Positions 7,132 to 9,697 of a DNA stretch of 9,697 nt are shown here, piece after piece (the stretch's first letter is position 1; each line of letters begins with the position of its first letter). The notes under the pieces were generated by a model that had not been told where the DNA came from, made no database searches, and saw only the letters and a program-made list of their open reading frames with translations. This stretch comes from Kiritimatiellales bacterium (GTDB lineage: Bacteria > Verrucomicrobiota > Kiritimatiellia > Kiritimatiellales > Pontiellaceae): NCBI GenBank assembly GCA_030588285.1, contig JAUUYK010000021.1, positions 1 through 9,697 of the forward strand, read 5' to 3'. Made by a program: the position numbers and the translations under genes.

Positions 7132-7851
7132 ATGGAAGAAAAAATAACAGATCGGGATACGTTAATTTCGGCGGAAGAAAACCGCGAAATGTTTGATCGT
7201 ATTGCAAAAAACTACGATGTGGCTAATCGGGCTATTTCGATGGGGATGGATAAGGGGTGGCGGCGGAAAACGATCGAGCGGTTGAAGCCGTTTCACGGCG
7301 GGCGTTATCTCGATATCGGCACCGGTACGGGCGATTTGGTTTTTGAGATTTTGGATCAGTCGGCCAATGTGCTGGTCGAAGGAATTGATCCGGCGGAACA
7401 GATGCTGGAAATTGCGCGTGATAAAGCCAAGAAACGGAGCGTGGGCGATGCCGTCTCTTTTCTTATGGCCGATGCGCTGAACCTTCCAATGGCGAACGAA
7501 ACATTCGATGGTATTGTATCCGGATTTTGTTTTCGAAACATTGAACGTCGGCAGTTGGCGCTGGACGAAATGATGCGCGTACTAAAACCCGGTGGCGTAT
7601 TAATTATTCTGGAGGCCACCTATCCGGCCAATCCGCTGGTACGGCTTGGATATCGGATCTATCGGCCCTTGATTCCCCTCATCGGAAAAATACTTGGTGG
7701 CGGTACGGCCTATAAATATCTGATGGATTCAATTGAAGATTTCCCTAAACCTGCAACCGTAACGGATATGTTCAGTGCCTCCGGTTTTTCTGGAGTTCAA
7801 TACGCCTCACTCACCTTCGGAACCGTTTGTATTTTTTCAGGCAAGAAGTAG
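7132..7851 (+). CDS. ubiE: demethylmenaquinone methyltransferase (MenG/UbiE)
   Basis: This 239-residue SAM-dependent class I methyltransferase adds the ring methyl group in the last step of menaquinone synthesis. UbiE hallmarks are all present: MFDRIAKNYDVANRAIS (20-36) followed by W43R, the SAM motif YLDIGTGTGDL (59-69), GIDPAEQML (84-92), GFCFRNIE (131-138), MRVLKPGG (148-155) and YLMDSIEDFP (196-205). I kept the ATG at 7132 because the conserved N-terminal motif needs it or a nearby start. There is no Shine-Dalgarno-like sequence in the A/T-rich 12 nt between it and the cassette repeat. It follows the repeat-bounded insertion and is followed after 6 nt by mqnA, so those two are co-transcribed. 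With only menaquinone genes around, MenG is the likelier role than ubiquinone methylation. Confidence 0.95.
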   Translation: MEEKITDRDTLISAEENREMFDRIAKNYDVANRAISMGMDKGWRRKTIERLKPFHGGRYLDIGTGTGDLVFEILDQSANVLVEGIDPAEQMLEIARDKAKKRSVGDAVSFLMADALNLPMANETFDGIVSGFCFRNIERRQLALDEMMRVLKPGGVLIILEATYPANPLVRLGYRIYRPLIPLIGKILGGGTAYKYLMDSIEDFPKPATVTDMFSASGFSGVQYASLTFGTVCIFSGKK

Positions 7852-7857
7852 AAAAAT

Positions 7858-8595
7858 ATGAAGAACGAATTTATTTTTGCAGGTGCTCCCTATAGCAACC
7901 AGGCGCCGTTGATGGAGAAACTGGTGGAAATTTCTCCAGGATCTAGGGTGGAATATGGCCATCCGTCAATCTTGGTGAAGGGGCTACTTGCTGGGAAGGT
8001 CGATGCGGCGGTTATTCCGGTTGCGCATATGTTTGCTCATCCTGAATTGACCCTGATTGAAGGATTGGGGGTTGCGGCCGAAGGGCCGGTTCGCAGCGTA
8101 CTGCTGAAATGCAACAAGCCAATGGGGCAGATTAAGACCGTCGCGCGCGATCCCGCATCGGCCACATCGAATGCCTTGGCCGAACTGCTGCTGACCAAAT
8201 ATTTCAAGCAGGAGGTTGAAATGTGCGATTTCAAAACCGTGGAAAAGCCCGATGCGGCGGTGGTAATTGGTGACCGCGCGCTCTGTGCAGATCCGGCTCC
8301 GGCGGGAGATATCGATTTGGCCGAAGCGTGGCTGAAATGGACCCAACTTCCTTTTGTTTTTGCGGTATGGGCGGTCCGGAAAGATTGTGAACAGATTGCT
8401 GAAATAACCGAGATTGCGCATAAAGCGTATGCCGCAGGGTTTAAAGCCACGGAAGCCATCGCCGAACGCTTCGCTGATCAGCTTGGGGGAACCTATCTAT
8501 TCTGGCTCGACTACCTCGACAACTCCATCTATTACAAGCTGAGTGCCCGTGATCTGGAAGGAATGGCGCGATTTAAAAAACTGATCACCTCTTAA
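7858..8595 (+). CDS. mqnA: chorismate dehydratase MqnA
   Basis: MqnA dehydrates chorismate to 3-[(1-carboxyvinyl)oxy]benzoate, the entry step of the futalosine pathway. The 245-residue protein belongs to the same two-lobe family as MqnD. Recognisable segments are GAPYSNQAPL (9-18), HPSILVKGLLAGKVDAAVIP (35-54), GPVRSVLL (76-83), DPASATSNALAELLL (98-112, normally a Ser/Thr-rich ligand loop), VIGDRAL (136-142) and DLAEAWLKWTQLPFVFAVW (153-171). It starts 6 nt after menG with only a weak AAGAAG purine run upstream. It is the last gene of the cluster and is followed by a hairpin terminator. MqnD is encoded separately upstream with its own signature, so the assignment as MqnA is by its distinct motifs and by elimination. 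Confidence 0.93.
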   Translation: MKNEFIFAGAPYSNQAPLMEKLVEISPGSRVEYGHPSILVKGLLAGKVDAAVIPVAHMFAHPELTLIEGLGVAAEGPVRSVLLKCNKPMGQIKTVARDPASATSNALAELLLTKYFKQEVEMCDFKTVEKPDAAVVIGDRALCADPAPAGDIDLAEAWLKWTQLPFVFAVWAVRKDCEQIAEITEIAHKAYAAGFKATEAIAERFADQLGGTYLFWLDYLDNSIYYKLSARDLEGMARFKKLITS

Positions 8596-8598
8596 TTC

Positions 8599-8630
8599 CT
8601 GAAATCGCGGTTATTTCAGTGGTTTCTTTT
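8599..8630 (+). terminator. rho-independent terminator after mqnA
   Basis: CTGAAAT (8599-8605) and ATTTCAG (8613-8619) form a perfect 7-bp stem with a 7-nt loop, starting 3 nt after the mqnA stop. A T-rich tail (TGGTTTCTTTT) follows at 8620-8630. The stem is A/T-heavy and so of modest stability. On the opposite strand no T-tract follows the hairpin, so it should act mainly on the menaquinone operon and not on convergent lgt. Confidence 0.72.
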
Positions 8631-8631
8631 C

Positions 8632-8656
8632 ATCCCATTTACATTAATCCATTGGT
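8632..8656 (-). repeat. third, isolated copy of the cassette repeat, overlapping the lgt 3' end
   Basis: This 25-nt unit matches 7095-7119 at 24 of 25 positions, in the same orientation. No partner in the opposite orientation is visible within this window to the right. Read on the minus strand, it supplies the final codons and stop of lgt (CCA ATG GAT TAA). It lies directly after the mqnA terminator. Confidence 0.87.
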
Positions 8657-9528
8657 TTTATTTTTGCCCCGCAAAGATTTGATGTGAACAATCCCTTTTT
8701 CCAGGCAATACCTATGGCTCCGCCGATCATGAGAACGGAATAAAGCTGCCCCTTAGTCAACCAACCAAAATAGATTGTGCTGTCGGGTTCGCGGAAAAAC
8801 TCCATCGAAATGCGGGCGAGGGCATAAAGAAATAGATAGACGGCACTCAATGCTCCCAGTCGTTTTCCCCAAACCGTGCGACGTAATAGCATCATGATTC
8901 CAAAAACAAGAAACCCTTCGGTGGCGGCCTGATAAAGTTGGGATGGATGGCGCGGCATGAGCTGGCCAGACTCAATTAACTTTTCAAAGAAGGGGCGATC
9001 GTAGTCGCCATAGTGCAATCCCAGTTTCTGAGGAAAAATAACCGCCCATTTAACATCGGTCACACGTCCCCATAACTCGCCATTCACAAAATTGGCCAAC
9101 CGCCCGAAGGCAAGGCCCAGCGATGTCGTGCAGGCCATGTTATCCGCCAGATTCCAAAACGAATGTTTATTCTTTCGGGCATACCAAAGTATGAAAAGAA
9201 TCACACCGATAAAACCGCCGTGACTCGCCATACCCCCTTCCCAAACGCGGAAGGCATAGAGCGGATCACTCAGGAAAGTGCCGAAGCTGTAGAAAAATAC
9301 ATAGCCCAGCCGGCCGCCCATAAAGACGCCAAAAAAGGCCAGCAAAACCACAAAGTTACTGACTTCTGATTGCGGAACCTCAAATTCCCCGCGTTTTGAC
9401 CAGTGACGCAACAGCAAAATGCTGGCAACAAATCCCAGCAGATAAGAGAGCCCGTACCAGCGGATCGCCAGTGGACCGCCGATTTCAAGTACGATCGGGT
9501 TAATATTGTGAATGAAATACGTCATCAT
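8644..9528 (-). CDS. lgt: prolipoprotein diacylglyceryl transferase Lgt
   Basis: Lgt moves diacylglycerol from phosphatidylglycerol to the lipobox cysteine of prolipoproteins, in the inner membrane. With ATG 9528 as start the protein has 294 residues, a usual length, and about seven membrane segments. It shows RWYGLSYLLGF (23-33), HGG (103-105), the Lgt signature GRLANFVNGELWGR (142-155) and RISMEFFREPD (239-249). His103, Arg143 and Arg239 fall at the same numbers as the catalytic residues of E. coli Lgt. The frame opens earlier with TTG at 9552, adding eight residues, but alignment to the family N-terminus favours 9528 (or 9525); neither has a clear ribosome site. The C-terminal KPMD and stop lie in the third cassette repeat. 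It converges on mqnA and is unrelated to the menaquinone genes. Confidence 0.95.
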   Translation of the reverse strand: MMTYFIHNINPIVLEIGGPLAIRWYGLSYLLGFVASILLLRHWSKRGEFEVPQSEVSNFVVLLAFFGVFMGGRLGYVFFYSFGTFLSDPLYAFRVWEGGMASHGGFIGVILFILWYARKNKHSFWNLADNMACTTSLGLAFGRLANFVNGELWGRVTDVKWAVIFPQKLGLHYGDYDRPFFEKLIESGQLMPRHPSQLYQAATEGFLVFGIMMLLRRTVWGKRLGALSAVYLFLYALARISMEFFREPDSTIYFGWLTKGQLYSVLMIGGAIGIAWKKGLFTSNLCGAKIKPMD

Positions 9529-9620
9529 CGAAATTTGGACGGTGTCTGCCAAGGGCCGAACCGGAGTCTCTCTTGTGCAGAAAAGAAAACGGGAAGGTGC
9601 TGAAATTAAATGCTTAGCGC

Positions 9621-9697
9621 TTAGGGTCTATTTTTCCGCGCCTTCCGCATCGCGTCTAGTTGGATTTCGAGTTCGGGCGTCAGCCACATTTGCTGGG
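9621..9697 (-). CDS. C-terminal end of an unidentified protein, start beyond right edge
   Basis: One minus-strand frame is open from the right edge to TAA at 9621-9623 and encodes a charged tail (WLTPELEIQLDAMRKARKNR-Pro). The amphipathic, basic composition resembles a genuine C-terminus; another frame on this strand stops only a little earlier (TAG at 9628-9630), so the choice is not certain. It lies upstream of lgt in the same direction, with about 92 nt between. Too little is visible to assign a family. Confidence 0.4.
   Translation of the reverse strand, partial: QQMWLTPELEIQLDAMRKARKNRP

Noticed and set aside
7984..8459. Two overlapping minus-strand open frames of 140-145 codons
   Set aside because: Both are antisense to mqnA, whose family motifs fill the plus strand. 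Their composition is that of a reversed coding sequence.
9529..9552. Extended Lgt N-terminus from TTG 9552
   Set aside because: The eight extra residues do not correspond to family sequence, whereas the start at 9528 brings His103, Arg143 and Arg239 to the same numbers as in E. coli Lgt.
9611..9628. Possible terminator hairpin around the AGCGCT palindrome
   Set aside because: Only a 6-bp self-complementary core without a loop or a T-tract on the needed strand; not enough for a terminator call.

Overview
The window reads as chromosomal DNA of an anaerobic or facultative Gram-negative bacterium that makes menaquinone by the futalosine (mqn) route. The combination of a futalosine cluster, a siroheme reductase paired with a GltD-like flavoprotein, Lgt, and a GxxExxY gene bordered by inverted repeats suggests the PVC group (Kiritimatiellota, Verrucomicrobiota or Lentisphaerota). 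That placement is inference from gene content; there is no rRNA marker here.

Layout. Positions 1-3305 (minus strand) hold a two-gene operon: a nitrite/sulfite reductase haemoprotein, then by ATGA overlap an FAD/Fe-S NAD(P)H oxidoreductase of the GltD type, which runs off the left edge. A 131-bp divergent intergenic region (3306-3436) carries a plausible sigma70-type promoter for the reductase and an imperfect palindrome. Positions 3437-8595 (plus strand) hold menaquinone genes: mqnD, an in-frame mqnB::mqnP (UbiA-type) fusion, a ubiX-type flavin prenyltransferase, ubiE/menG and mqnA, ended by a hairpin terminator. Minus-strand lgt (8644-9528) converges on this cluster. The end of another minus-strand gene occupies the right edge.

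The cluster is interrupted between ubiX and menG by an 863-bp A+T-richer segment (6257-7119) bounded by perfect 18-bp inverted repeats. It contains a tandem-domain GxxExxY (PD-(D/E)XK-like) gene broken by one frameshift and one amber codon. A third, near-identical copy of the repeat lies at 8632-8656 and encodes the last codons and stop of lgt. This repeat-bounded cassette is the most unusual structure in the window.

How the genes fit together. MqnA opens the futalosine pathway from chorismate, the MqnB domain releases the purine base, MqnD gives 1,4-dihydroxy-6-naphthoate, the MqnP domain prenylates it, UbiX supplies prenyl-FMN to a UbiD-type decarboxylase encoded elsewhere, and MenG adds the final methyl group. 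mqnE, mqnC and the UbiD-type gene are not in this window. The divergent reductase operon probably reduces nitrite or sulfite with NA(D)PH-derived electrons.
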